From Neisseriaceae bacterium ESL0693 (GTDB taxonomy: Bacteria > Pseudomonadota > Gammaproteobacteria > Burkholderiales > Neisseriaceae), in the NCBI GenBank assembly GCA_029433475.1, contig JAQTIE010000013.1, positions 62,001 to 126,000 on the forward strand: a stretch of DNA of 64,000 nt, read 5' to 3'. The notes under the pieces were generated by a model. That model made no database searches, was not told the DNA's origin, and saw only the letters and a list, made by a program, of their open reading frames with translations. Below, one piece after another: positions 48,426 to 56,243 of the stretch. A program made the position numbers and the translations under genes. Position 1 is the stretch's first letter, and each line of letters opens with the position of its first letter.

Positions 48426-50264
48426 TTATTCGGGTAAAAATCCGCCACTCTGATGTTGCCATAACATGGCATATACCCCTTTTCTGGCTAATAATTCATG
48501 GTGGCTGCCCTCTTCAACAATACGTCCCTGATCCATCACAATCAGTCTGTCCATGGCAGCAATGGTTGATAACCGGTGGGCAATCGCAACCACGGTTTTA
48601 TCCTGCATCAATTGAGTCAGATTATCCTGAATCGCCGCCTCTACTTCTGAATCCAGCGCACTGGTGGCCTCATCAAGCAACAAAATCGGTGCATCTTTGA
48701 GCATCACCCGGGCAATGGCAATCCGCTGTCTCTGGCCACCAGACAATTTCACTCCGCGTTCGCCCACATAGGCATCATAACCGCGCCGCTGTCTGGCATC
48801 GGTTAAGGCCGGAATAAAATCGGCGGCTGCCGCTTTTTGGGCGGCCTGTTCAGTTTCGGCCATCGTGGCATCAGGGCGGCCATAAACAATGTTATCCCGT
48901 ACTGACCGGTGCAATAACGAAGTATCCTGAGTCACCAGACCGATGGCCTGACGCAGACTTTCCTGAGTTACGGTACGGATATCCTGCCCGTCAATCAGAA
49001 TCTGGCCATGCTGCACATCATAAAACCGCAGCAAAAGGTGCATTAATGTACTCTTACCGGCACCACTGCGCCCGACCAGTCCGACCTTTTCTCCCGGTTT
49101 AATCGTCAGATTGAAATGATTCAATAAAGGTTTGTCAGCACTATAGGCAAAATTCACATCACGAAATTCAATCGCACCCTGTGTCACTTTCAGTGTCTGC
49201 GCATGAGGTGCATCAATCACTGCATGCGGTTTGGATAACGTATTCATACCATCCTGTACAGTGCCGATGGCTTCAAATAAACCCGCACTTTCCCACATCA
49301 CCCAGCGCGATAATCCATTCACCCGTAAAGCCATGGCCGTAGCAGCAGCGACCGCACCTACGCCCACCTCGCCCTCTATCCATAACCACACCCCCAGGCC
49401 GGCTGAACTCATGACCAGTAAAGTATTAATGGCGGTACTTAATGTATCCAGCCCATTGGCTAACCGCATCTGGGCATGAACCGTATGCAAAAATTCCTGC
49501 ATGGACGCCTTGGCATAGGCTGCCTCACGCGCACTGTGTGAAAAGAGTTTCACCGTAGCAATATTGGTATAGGCATCGGTAATCCGTCCGGTCATCAGAC
49601 TGCGTGCATCTGCCTGCCGGCGTGCCGTTTTGGATAATTGCGGGATCAGAAACCGCATGACGATGCCAAACAATATGATCCAGCAGATAAAAGGCAACAG
49701 TAACCAGCCATCCATGGAAGCCAGAATAATGCCACTGGTGATGAAATACACCAATACATACACCAGCATATTGCTGACAGACATCACTGTATCCCGCACC
49801 GCCAGTGCAGTTTGCATCACTTTGGCCGCCACTCGTCCGGCAAATTCATCCTGATAAAAGCCCATACTCTGACCCAGCATCAAGCGATGAAAATTCCAAC
49901 GCAATCGCATCGGGAAAGCACCTTGTAAGGTTTGTAATTTGACATTGGCCGCCAGAAATGACCACAACACCATAAACAGCATCACCACAGCCATGCCGAT
50001 TAAAGCGGTACTCTTAGTCTGCCACAAAACCTGAGGGGATTCCTGTCCCATCCAGTCAACAATGGTACCGATAAACCGGAACACCAGAGCCTCTAAAATG
50101 CCATTACCCATGGCAAAAATCATCATCACCAACACCCAGCCGCGCACACCATCCAGACAGTGCCAGATAAAGGGAATCACACCGCGGCCAGTCAGTTGGG
50201 GCATTTTGTCAGGATAAGCATCAATCCGGTTTTCAAACCAGGAAAACAAACGATTAAGTAGCAT
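48426..50264 (-). CDS. ABC exporter, fused permease and ATPase
   Basis: The 612-residue half-transporter has about six membrane helices (residues 25-330) and one ABC ATPase: Walker A GRSGAGKST near 396, signature KLSGGQRQR near 505 and Walker B ILLLDEATSALDS near 525. Its layout matches MsbA-like or multidrug-type type IV exporters that work as homodimers. No neighbouring gene hints at the cargo; export of a lipid or drug is possible but not shown. It stands alone between dld and rnpB. Confidence 0.9.
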   Translation of the reverse strand: MLLNRLFSWFENRIDAYPDKMPQLTGRGVIPFIWHCLDGVRGWVLVMMIFAMGNGILEALVFRFIGTIVDWMGQESPQVLWQTKSTALIGMAVVMLFMVLWSFLAANVKLQTLQGAFPMRLRWNFHRLMLGQSMGFYQDEFAGRVAAKVMQTALAVRDTVMSVSNMLVYVLVYFITSGIILASMDGWLLLPFICWIILFGIVMRFLIPQLSKTARRQADARSLMTGRITDAYTNIATVKLFSHSAREAAYAKASMQEFLHTVHAQMRLANGLDTLSTAINTLLVMSSAGLGVWLWIEGEVGVGAVAAATAMALRVNGLSRWVMWESAGLFEAIGTVQDGMNTLSKPHAVIDAPHAQTLKVTQGAIEFRDVNFAYSADKPLLNHFNLTIKPGEKVGLVGRSGAGKSTLMHLLLRFYDVQHGQILIDGQDIRTVTQESLRQAIGLVTQDTSLLHRSVRDNIVYGRPDATMAETEQAAQKAAAADFIPALTDARQRRGYDAYVGERGVKLSGGQRQRIAIARVMLKDAPILLLDEATSALDSEVEAAIQDNLTQLMQDKTVVAIAHRLSTIAAMDRLIVMDQGRIVEEGSHHELLARKGVYAMLWQHQSGGFLPE

Positions 50265-50422
50265 ATTTAAAACGCTTAAAAAATAGAAACAGAATGACTG
50301 GACAAACAGATACGATGGCCAGACCGAAAAATGATAAAGAGTATCATTATAATACGCGTAGATTGGTTTTGATATAAAGTCACGTATTTATATCATCTAT
50401 GTTAGAATGCCTCTGCACATCA

Positions 50423-50777
50423 GCACATCAGACAGTCGCTGTGAGAAAATTGGTCTCATAGAGGAAAGTCCGGGCTCCAAAGAGCGGAATGCCGGTTAAT
50501 GGCCGGGCATCGCGAGGTGACGGAAAGTGGCGCAGAAAGCTAAACCGCCGATGGCTGCCCAGCAGCACAGGTAAGGGTGAAATGGTGCGGTAAGAGCGCA
50601 CCGTGCCGTTGGTAACAACGCGCAGCAGGCAAAACCCCATTCGGAGCAAGACCAAACAGGATACGCTGACGCTGCTCGCCGAGTATCCGGGTAGGTCGCT
50701 TGAGCGGTACAGCAATGTACCCCCCAGATGAATGACTGTTCAACGACAGAACCCGGCTTATCGATGAGCTGATGTGC
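50423..50777 (+). ncRNA. rnpB: RNase P RNA, type A
   Basis: This is the catalytic RNA of RNase P, which matures the 5' ends of tRNAs. Conserved regions are seen in order: GAGGAAAGTCCGGGCTCC near 50461-50478, the AAACCGCC element near 50544, the GGTAAGAGCGCACC element near 50590-50603, and ACAGAACCCGGCTTATCG near 50747-50764. GCACATCAG at 50423-50431 pairs with CTGATGTGC at 50769-50777 as helix P1, which sets the ends. A TAGAAT -10-like element lies at 50403-50408. The nine-base P1 sequence is also present, overlapping, at 50415-50423. Confidence 0.95.
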
Positions 50778-50778
50778 T

Positions 50779-50813
50779 TTCAGCCACTTAATATGCATGG
50801 TATGCTGGCTGAA
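50779..50813 (+). terminator. Hairpin behind rnpB
   Basis: TTCAGCCA pairs with TGGCTGAA, one base after the end of helix P1 of rnpB. No T-run follows, so it may be a processing or protection hairpin as much as a terminator. Confidence 0.5.
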
Positions 50814-50996
50814 TGAGTGGTATAACCGGCCGATGGATCAGTGATCTGTAATCAGGCTTTGTGAATATCCGGACATTTCAGATATTCCACCCATAAACAA
50901 CAGTGGGATAACAGGTTATATCTATAATAAGATAGAACATCATGTTACAGATTCACCAGCAACATCCGGCCGATGTATGACCCTGATTGACTGCCT

Positions 50997-52415
50997 TTGA
51001 GGTATACAGTGTATTCCCGCCAATTTTTATCTTTGTACAGTGCCATTTTTTTTCTGTTTTCAGGTTATGGCCTGTTTTTGAATTCTGCCGGCGTCAAACT
51101 GACTCAGATGGGGGTGAACAATCTGACCATCGGGGTACTCAATGCCGCCTTTTTTGTCGGTGGCACCCTCAGCGCCATCATTTCACACCGCATTATTTCC
51201 CGTGTCGGTCATATCCGCAGTTTCAGTGTTTTCGGCGCCATCTTTGCCATTGCCGCTTTAGCACATCTGATGGTGGAGATACTCTGGCTATGGGGTTTAT
51301 TCCGGATACTTCTCGGCTTTTGCCACTACAGCCTGTTGATGATTGTGGAAAGCTGGTTTAACGCCCGCAGCAATAATGAAAATCGTGCCAAGGTGCTGGC
51401 ACTATACGAAGTGATGTATTATTCCGCTTCCGCCACCGGCGTTTTACTGCTCAGTCTTAATCTGTCGAGCAATAATATTTTTACATTGGCCGCCATTCTG
51501 GTGATTACCTCTACCCTGCCCATCGGGCTGACGCGCATGAAACAGCCGGATATTCCCCAACGTCAGCGTGTTAGTCTGCCACATGTCTTATCTATCGCTC
51601 CTTTAGCATGGCTATCCTGCTTTATGGCCGGTATTTTTATCAATGGCTTTTTTACCATGGGTTCGGTATTCGTCTTACGGCAAGGATTTGATCTGCGGCA
51701 GGTTTCCATATATCTGGGTGCTGCCATGGTTGGCGGCTTTACCATTCAGTTAATGGTAGCGTGGCTATCCAATCGTTTTGGCCGACCCCGTGTCATCAGT
51801 GGTTGTGCCGCTACTTCAGCCATGACCGCACTGATCGGCATATTGTTATTGCTGTTTTTGCCGCATACTGCATGGGTACAATACATTATTGCCTTTATGA
51901 TCGGTTGCAGTGCTTTTCCCTTATATGCCCTCGGACTGGCACGAGCCAATGATGTTTTGCCCAATAACATGAATACTGTAGAAGTTAACCGTGCTCTGTT
52001 ATTTGTGTATGGCATGGGATCATTGGTAGGGCCTTTACTGCTTGGCGGCATTATGCAGCTCTTCAGCCATTACGGTTTTTACAGTGTCTATCTGATTGCA
52101 GCACTGTGTCTGGCCATTTATGCCATGCGGCAGCCGCATGTTCCTGTATCTGAACGCAGCGTGTATGTACCGGTACCGGGCAACAGTGGCCCAGCCATCG
52201 TAACGGTGTTGGATCCGCGCAATGAAGACAATAATAAACCCTTTGATCCGGTCATTGCCGAGCAGTATGTACAACAAACGCTGCAAACCAACCCCGATGA
52301 ACCTACTGAGCCCGGTAACGAAACCGATACCAATGAACACATTGAACCAGATGTGACACAAAGTCAGATAGACCAGCCGACACAATCATCTGACCAGACA
52401 GACAAAATCCGATAG
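50997..52415 (+). CDS. MFS transporter with acidic C-terminal tail
   Basis: The 472-residue protein has twelve membrane helices in about the first 380 residues, with RTYS-like short N-terminus and a loop NRFGRPRV typical of the major facilitator motif A region. The pattern (IIMxxY-like ILGFCHYSLLMIVESWFNARSNNENRAKVLALYEV) resembles the YcaD group. The last ~90 residues are hydrophilic and acidic, rich in Asp, Glu, Thr and Gln. The start is TTG and has no clear Shine-Dalgarno; a GTG four codons later is an alternative. Substrate unknown. Confidence 0.82.
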   Translation: MRYTVYSRQFLSLYSAIFFLFSGYGLFLNSAGVKLTQMGVNNLTIGVLNAAFFVGGTLSAIISHRIISRVGHIRSFSVFGAIFAIAALAHLMVEILWLWGLFRILLGFCHYSLLMIVESWFNARSNNENRAKVLALYEVMYYSASATGVLLLSLNLSSNNIFTLAAILVITSTLPIGLTRMKQPDIPQRQRVSLPHVLSIAPLAWLSCFMAGIFINGFFTMGSVFVLRQGFDLRQVSIYLGAAMVGGFTIQLMVAWLSNRFGRPRVISGCAATSAMTALIGILLLLFLPHTAWVQYIIAFMIGCSAFPLYALGLARANDVLPNNMNTVEVNRALLFVYGMGSLVGPLLLGGIMQLFSHYGFYSVYLIAALCLAIYAMRQPHVPVSERSVYVPVPGNSGPAIVTVLDPRNEDNNKPFDPVIAEQYVQQTLQTNPDEPTEPGNETDTNEHIEPDVTQSQIDQPTQSSDQTDKIR

Positions 52416-52911
52416 CAATATATTCATCCGTTGTTCTGGCAGCCATACATCTGCTTTACGTTCAAAAATTCATATATTATTTTTTAAATAAAATTTATCC
52501 GGAAGATAAACCATGTAATAAAAAACTGTTCTGCTGACAATCACGGCAGAACAGTTTGGTTGGTTTTGAGTTCGATACAAAAAGAAAAGCACTCCGATAA
52601 AATACTCCTCTAAAATTAAGTCAATAAACAGACCATCACCGCCAGATTGTGGCGTGTATAGATATACTAACAATAATAAGAATTATTATCAATAGTATTT
52701 TTATCTTTATAATAAATACTGGTCGTATTAATACTGATAATAACAACAATTATTTATTCCAATAACATTAGTTATAATAAATGATTGTTTTTAAAATAAC
52801 AAAGAGTTATTATAACCGTAGTTTATCAGCACAATAATAGGGTTTTCGGTATAATTAATACCTGCGGTATTTATTTCATCACCACACTTTTGCGCTTAAA
52901 ACAGGCCATTC
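52416..52911. other. AT-rich intergenic region between the MFS gene and tldD
   Basis: This 496-bp region holds the MFS terminator and, near its right end, a TATAAT at 52850-52855 that may serve tldD. The segment 52680-52810 is extremely AT-rich with many AATAATA-type runs. No gene was seen. Confidence 0.55.
52523..52557 (+). terminator. Terminator downstream of the MFS transporter
   Basis: AAACTGTTCTGC pairs with GCAGAACAGTTT around an 11-base loop, and TTTGGTTGGTTTT follows. It lies about 110 bp after the stop. Confidence 0.8.
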
Positions 52912-54369
52912 ATGCACACTCAAATTTCTGCTCAAGCGACACAATGGGTTCAGCAGCAATTGCTGGATCACAATCAACTGGCTCAATCCGATTTTAGTCA
53001 GGCTCTTTCACTGATTGGCTCCCACCATGTTGATTATGCCGATATTTACTGCCAGCGGACAGCATATGAAAGCTGGCATCTGGAAGAAGGCATGGTCAAA
53101 TCAGGCAGTTTTCAGATTGATCAGGGTATAGGTATTCGTGCTGTCAGTGGTGATAAAACCGCATTTGCCTATGCCGATAATCTTACCGCACCTTCTCTGA
53201 TTCAGGCAGCAAAAGCAGTACGTGCCATCGGGCAAAGCGCCAAAGAGCAGCACATTAAGCTCTCCGCTCCGGTCATTTCTCCTGTTTTATACTCAGCAGA
53301 CAATCCCATGACCAGCCTTCAGGCAACCGAAAAAATTGCCCTGTTACATCGGATTGAAACCCTGGCCAAAGCCGCTGATCCGCGCATTATTCAAGTCATG
53401 GCCGGCTTGGTGTGTGAACACGAACTGATTTATTTAAACCGGTTAGATGGCCGCATTCATATGGACGTACGGCCACTGGTGCGGTTATCCATCAGTGTCA
53501 TTGCCAAACAAGGTGAGCGTCGGGAGCAAGGCAGCAGTGGTGGCGGTGGCCGGTTTGATCTGAATTATTTTGATGATGGAAAAATACAACAATACGTCTC
53601 CAGTGCAGTAAATCAGGCACTCACCAATCTGGAAGCACGACCGGCACCGGCCGGTGCCATGACCGTCGTACTGGGCAATGGCTGGCCGGGCGTATTACTG
53701 CATGAGGCGGTTGGCCATGGCCTGGAAGGTGATTTTAATCGTAAAGGTACCAGCGCGTTTTCCGGTCGTCTGGGTCAGCAAGTAGCCGCCAAAGGCGTGA
53801 CCGTAGTTGATCAAGGCAATATCAGCCAGCGACGGGGCTCATTGAACATAGACGATGAAGGCAACGAAACCGGTCGTACTGTCTTGATCGAAGACGGTAT
53901 TTTATGTGGCTACTTACAGGATGAAACCAATGCCCGTTTAATGGGCATGCAGGTTACCGGCAATGGCCGGCGTGAAAACTACGCCTCTGCCCCGATGCCA
54001 CGCATGACCAACACCTTTATGGAAAACGGCCACACACCAGCAGAAGAAATTATTGCCTCAGTAGACAAAGGTATTTATGCCGTCAATTTTGGTGGCGGAC
54101 AAGTAGACATTACCAGCGGTAAATTTGTTTTCAGTGCATCAGAAGCCTGGTGGATTGAAAATGGTAAGCTGCAATATCCGGTTAAAGGTGCCACCATTAT
54201 CGGAAATGGGCCAGAAGTCCTCAAACATGTCAGCATGATTGGTAATGACATGGCGCTGGATAGTGGTGTAGGTGTCTGCGGTAAAGACGGCCAGAGTGTA
54301 CCGGTGGGGGTAGGCCAGCCTACCTTGAGAATTGATGAAGGGCTAACCGTAGGCGGTAGCCAAACCTGA
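52912..54369 (+). CDS. tldD: Metalloprotease TldD
   Basis: TldD with its partner TldE (PmbA) forms a heterodimeric zinc protease, known for microcin B17 maturation and CcdA degradation. The catalytic zinc motif HEAVGHGLEGD is at about residues 263-273, GTSAFSGRLGQQVA follows, and RMTNTFMENG lies near 368. The C-terminal ends with the usual VGQPTLRIDEGLTVGG. Length 485 is normal. No tldE is in the window; it is normally encoded elsewhere. Confidence 0.96.
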   Translation: MHTQISAQATQWVQQQLLDHNQLAQSDFSQALSLIGSHHVDYADIYCQRTAYESWHLEEGMVKSGSFQIDQGIGIRAVSGDKTAFAYADNLTAPSLIQAAKAVRAIGQSAKEQHIKLSAPVISPVLYSADNPMTSLQATEKIALLHRIETLAKAADPRIIQVMAGLVCEHELIYLNRLDGRIHMDVRPLVRLSISVIAKQGERREQGSSGGGGRFDLNYFDDGKIQQYVSSAVNQALTNLEARPAPAGAMTVVLGNGWPGVLLHEAVGHGLEGDFNRKGTSAFSGRLGQQVAAKGVTVVDQGNISQRRGSLNIDDEGNETGRTVLIEDGILCGYLQDETNARLMGMQVTGNGRRENYASAPMPRMTNTFMENGHTPAEEIIASVDKGIYAVNFGGGQVDITSGKFVFSASEAWWIENGKLQYPVKGATIIGNGPEVLKHVSMIGNDMALDSGVGVCGKDGQSVPVGVGQPTLRIDEGLTVGGSQT

Positions 54370-54455
54370 AAACGGTGTCTTTGATGGCTCAAATATTGAT
54401 ACTGTGACTTATCTTTGTCCGATAGCCGAATGGTCATGATTATAGATCATTTAAT

Positions 54456-54495
54456 AATAAAGCCATGGTTAACATATGCCAACCATGGCTTTATT
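54456..54495. terminator. Bidirectional terminator between tldD and the small lipoprotein gene
   Basis: AATAAAGCCATGGTT pairs perfectly over 15 bp with AACCATGGCTTTATT around a 10-base loop, with TTT on either side. It separates the two convergent genes. Confidence 0.9.
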
Positions 54496-54524
54496 TTCGA
54501 CCATACTGCAACTATGATTGAGTA

Positions 54525-54674
54525 TTAATCGCGGGTATTGTCAAAAGAATTATCCTGACTGCTGCCATACATTTCAGCTTCAGTAGCACCCACATTGTGC
54601 GGATGAGAAATACTAGAGCAGGCACCTAAAAATAACACAGCAGCCAATACACTGACATTAATCAAAGTTTTCAT
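54525..54674 (-). CDS. Small lipoprotein of 49 residues
   Basis: This gene is too short for usual length cut-offs. It codes for MKTLINVSVLAAVLFLGACS, a lipoprotein signal with lipobox LGAC, and then a mature part of about 30 polar residues ending NSFDNTRD. A Shine-Dalgarno GGAG precedes the ATG. It starts 9 bp after the gamma-carbonic anhydrase stop on the same strand, so the two are probably cotranscribed. Anchoring to a membrane is likely; function unknown. Compare the similar-sized lipoprotein at 55752-55907. Confidence 0.8.
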   Translation of the reverse strand: MKTLINVSVLAAVLFLGACSSISHPHNVGATEAEMYGSSQDNSFDNTRD

Positions 54675-54683
54675 TTCATACTC

Positions 54684-55229
54684 CTATTTTGGTTGAGTGA
54701 GTTTATAATTACGCATAATACTAACATAATGCTGGGCAGAATAAGGTAAAAAATTTAATTCTTCTTCGGTCAGCAATCGCACTGGCTTAACCGGTGAACC
54801 CAGATATAAATAGCCACTGGCCAGATGTTTGCGCGGCGGCACGAGACTACCGGCACCGATCATGACATTATCTTCAATCACCACATCATCCAGCACCACA
54901 CTATTAATACCCACCAATACACGGTTGCCAATACGACAGCCATGTAAACTGACCTGATGACCAATGGTTACGTCTTCACCAATCCATAATGGCGAACCCT
55001 CAGGATCAGTACTGGTTTTGTGGCTTACATGCAACATACACTGATCCTGGATATTGCTGCGCGCACCAATACGAATACTATTCACATCACCACGCAATAC
55101 CGCACACGGCCAGACAGAAACATCCTCTGCCAGATGAACATCACCGATAATCACAGCACTATCATCAATATAGCAGCTTGAATCAATCTGTGGCCAATGA
55201 TCTAAGTAGGGACGAATTGCTGAAGACAT
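54684..55229 (-). CDS. Gamma-class carbonic anhydrase-like hexapeptide protein
   Basis: The 181-residue protein is a left-handed beta-helix of hexapeptide repeats (SCYIDDSAVIIGDVHLAEDVSVWP onward), with the gamma-carbonic-anhydrase metal histidines represented by CMLHVSHK and GHQVSLHGC. It resembles YrdA/PaaY, which are trimers that may bind zinc and whose CO2 hydration activity is variable. It lies ahead of the 49-residue lipoprotein gene. A beta-class enzyme is encoded separately at 2244-2813. Confidence 0.92.
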   Translation of the reverse strand: MSSAIRPYLDHWPQIDSSCYIDDSAVIIGDVHLAEDVSVWPCAVLRGDVNSIRIGARSNIQDQCMLHVSHKTSTDPEGSPLWIGEDVTIGHQVSLHGCRIGNRVLVGINSVVLDDVVIEDNVMIGAGSLVPPRKHLASGYLYLGSPVKPVRLLTEEELNFLPYSAQHYVSIMRNYKLTQPK

Positions 55230-55282
55230 AAATAAACCTTATTGTTATAGAGTGTGTCTGCTGTATTTTATGCTTTATGAGA

Positions 55283-55641
55283 CTAACCATCAAAAGCTAT
55301 TTCAATCAGATTCAGGTCATAATCATATCCATCAACAAACATTATCCGATTACGGCCGACCATACAAACTACATAGCCCGCTACCAGCTTAATTGCCTTA
55401 TTTTTAAAAGTCACAGTATCGGTCACCAGACAAATATCCGCCGATCCTGATGCAGACAAACGGGCTTCAGGTTCAATTTCATACCCATTCATATACATTG
55501 ATTTGCTGCCATCCAAACTGCAAAGCAAATGGCCGGCGCTGAAAATAATGCAATGCCAATGAGATAATTCGGTATAAAATTCAATACAGAGCCTGAAGTT
55601 ATCAGTGATTAAATCAAATAATCCATAGATTTAATTATCAT
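55283..55641 (-). pseudogene. Small gene disrupted by a one-base frameshift
   Basis: The frame from about 55633 to 55283 reads as coding sequence throughout (for example FYTELSHWHCIIF, SLDGSKSMYMNGYEIEP, VAGYVVCMVGRNRIMFVDGYD), but has no ATG near its open end. An ATG at 55641 with AAAGTG before it reads MIIKSMDYLI and stops at TAA in a different frame. Adding one T in the short T run near 55616 joins the two as MIIKSMDYFDLITDNF, an intact protein of 119 residues. This could be a disabled gene, a phase switch or a sequencing error. Function unrecognised. A TTG at 55528 is a possible internal start. Confidence 0.5.
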
Positions 55642-55751
55642 ATCACTTTCTATCCGCAAAACTAAACCAGTATTCAGATACACATGATCTGTATCAAAAT
55701 AAAACACATGTACTGTTTCTGAATCAAATCAGGTTTGTCATCGCAGCTAAA

Positions 55752-55907
55752 TTAATGGTTGGTATGACTGCTCTCTACGCCGCCTTTAATCTGGCCATAA
55801 GCCTGAGCCTGACCTGATGCATCTTCCTGACCATTGCCGCTGGTGCTGGCACAAGCGCCCAGACTCAATGCCACCAATACCACACTACATAAAGACCATA
55901 ATTTCAT
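55752..55907 (-). CDS. Small lipoprotein of 51 residues
   Basis: This short gene codes for MKLWSLCSVVLVALSLGAC, a signal with lipobox LGAC, then ASTSGNGQEDASGQ and a C-terminal stretch YGQIKGGVESSHTNH. The mature part has about 33 residues. An AGGAG Shine-Dalgarno is six to seven bases from the ATG. It is of the same size and layout as the lipoprotein at 54525-54674, about 1 kb away, but shows little residue identity beyond the signal and a Tyr-Gly pair. Function unknown. Confidence 0.82.
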   Translation of the reverse strand: MKLWSLCSVVLVALSLGACASTSGNGQEDASGQAQAYGQIKGGVESSHTNH

Positions 55908-56243
55908 CTGCTATCTCCTGATCGGTTAACAATAAGTAAAGTATTCATGATGTTTAATCATCATATTCCAAGGAATTGAATGTATCACAGCAATCTGGCC
56001 AAGACCAGACTTCACGGCAAAATTTTCGCGGCCACACAGCAACTATTCATTGCCTGTGGTCTCTATGCTCAATCAGGGATTGTTTTCTGGCATGCTTGAC
56101 CTTATTGTATCCACATAACGTGAATTGATTAACAGCCCTCACACCTGTCTGAGCCGGGTTTTATATCGTCATCCGATTGATCGGTTTTATATGAAATTAT
56201 GAAACCACAACCATCGTCCTTAACCTTCTTATCGAGAGAATTT
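55908..56243. other. Intergenic region before prlC
   Basis: The 336-bp region holds the divergent promoters of the 51-residue lipoprotein and prlC. No gene was seen and no promoter stood out clearly. Confidence 0.45.

Noticed and set aside
50428-50798. Several minus-strand open frames of 67-100 codons across the rnpB region
   Set aside because: They run antisense to a well-conserved RNase P RNA and have no coding character; they come from the GC-rich structured RNA.
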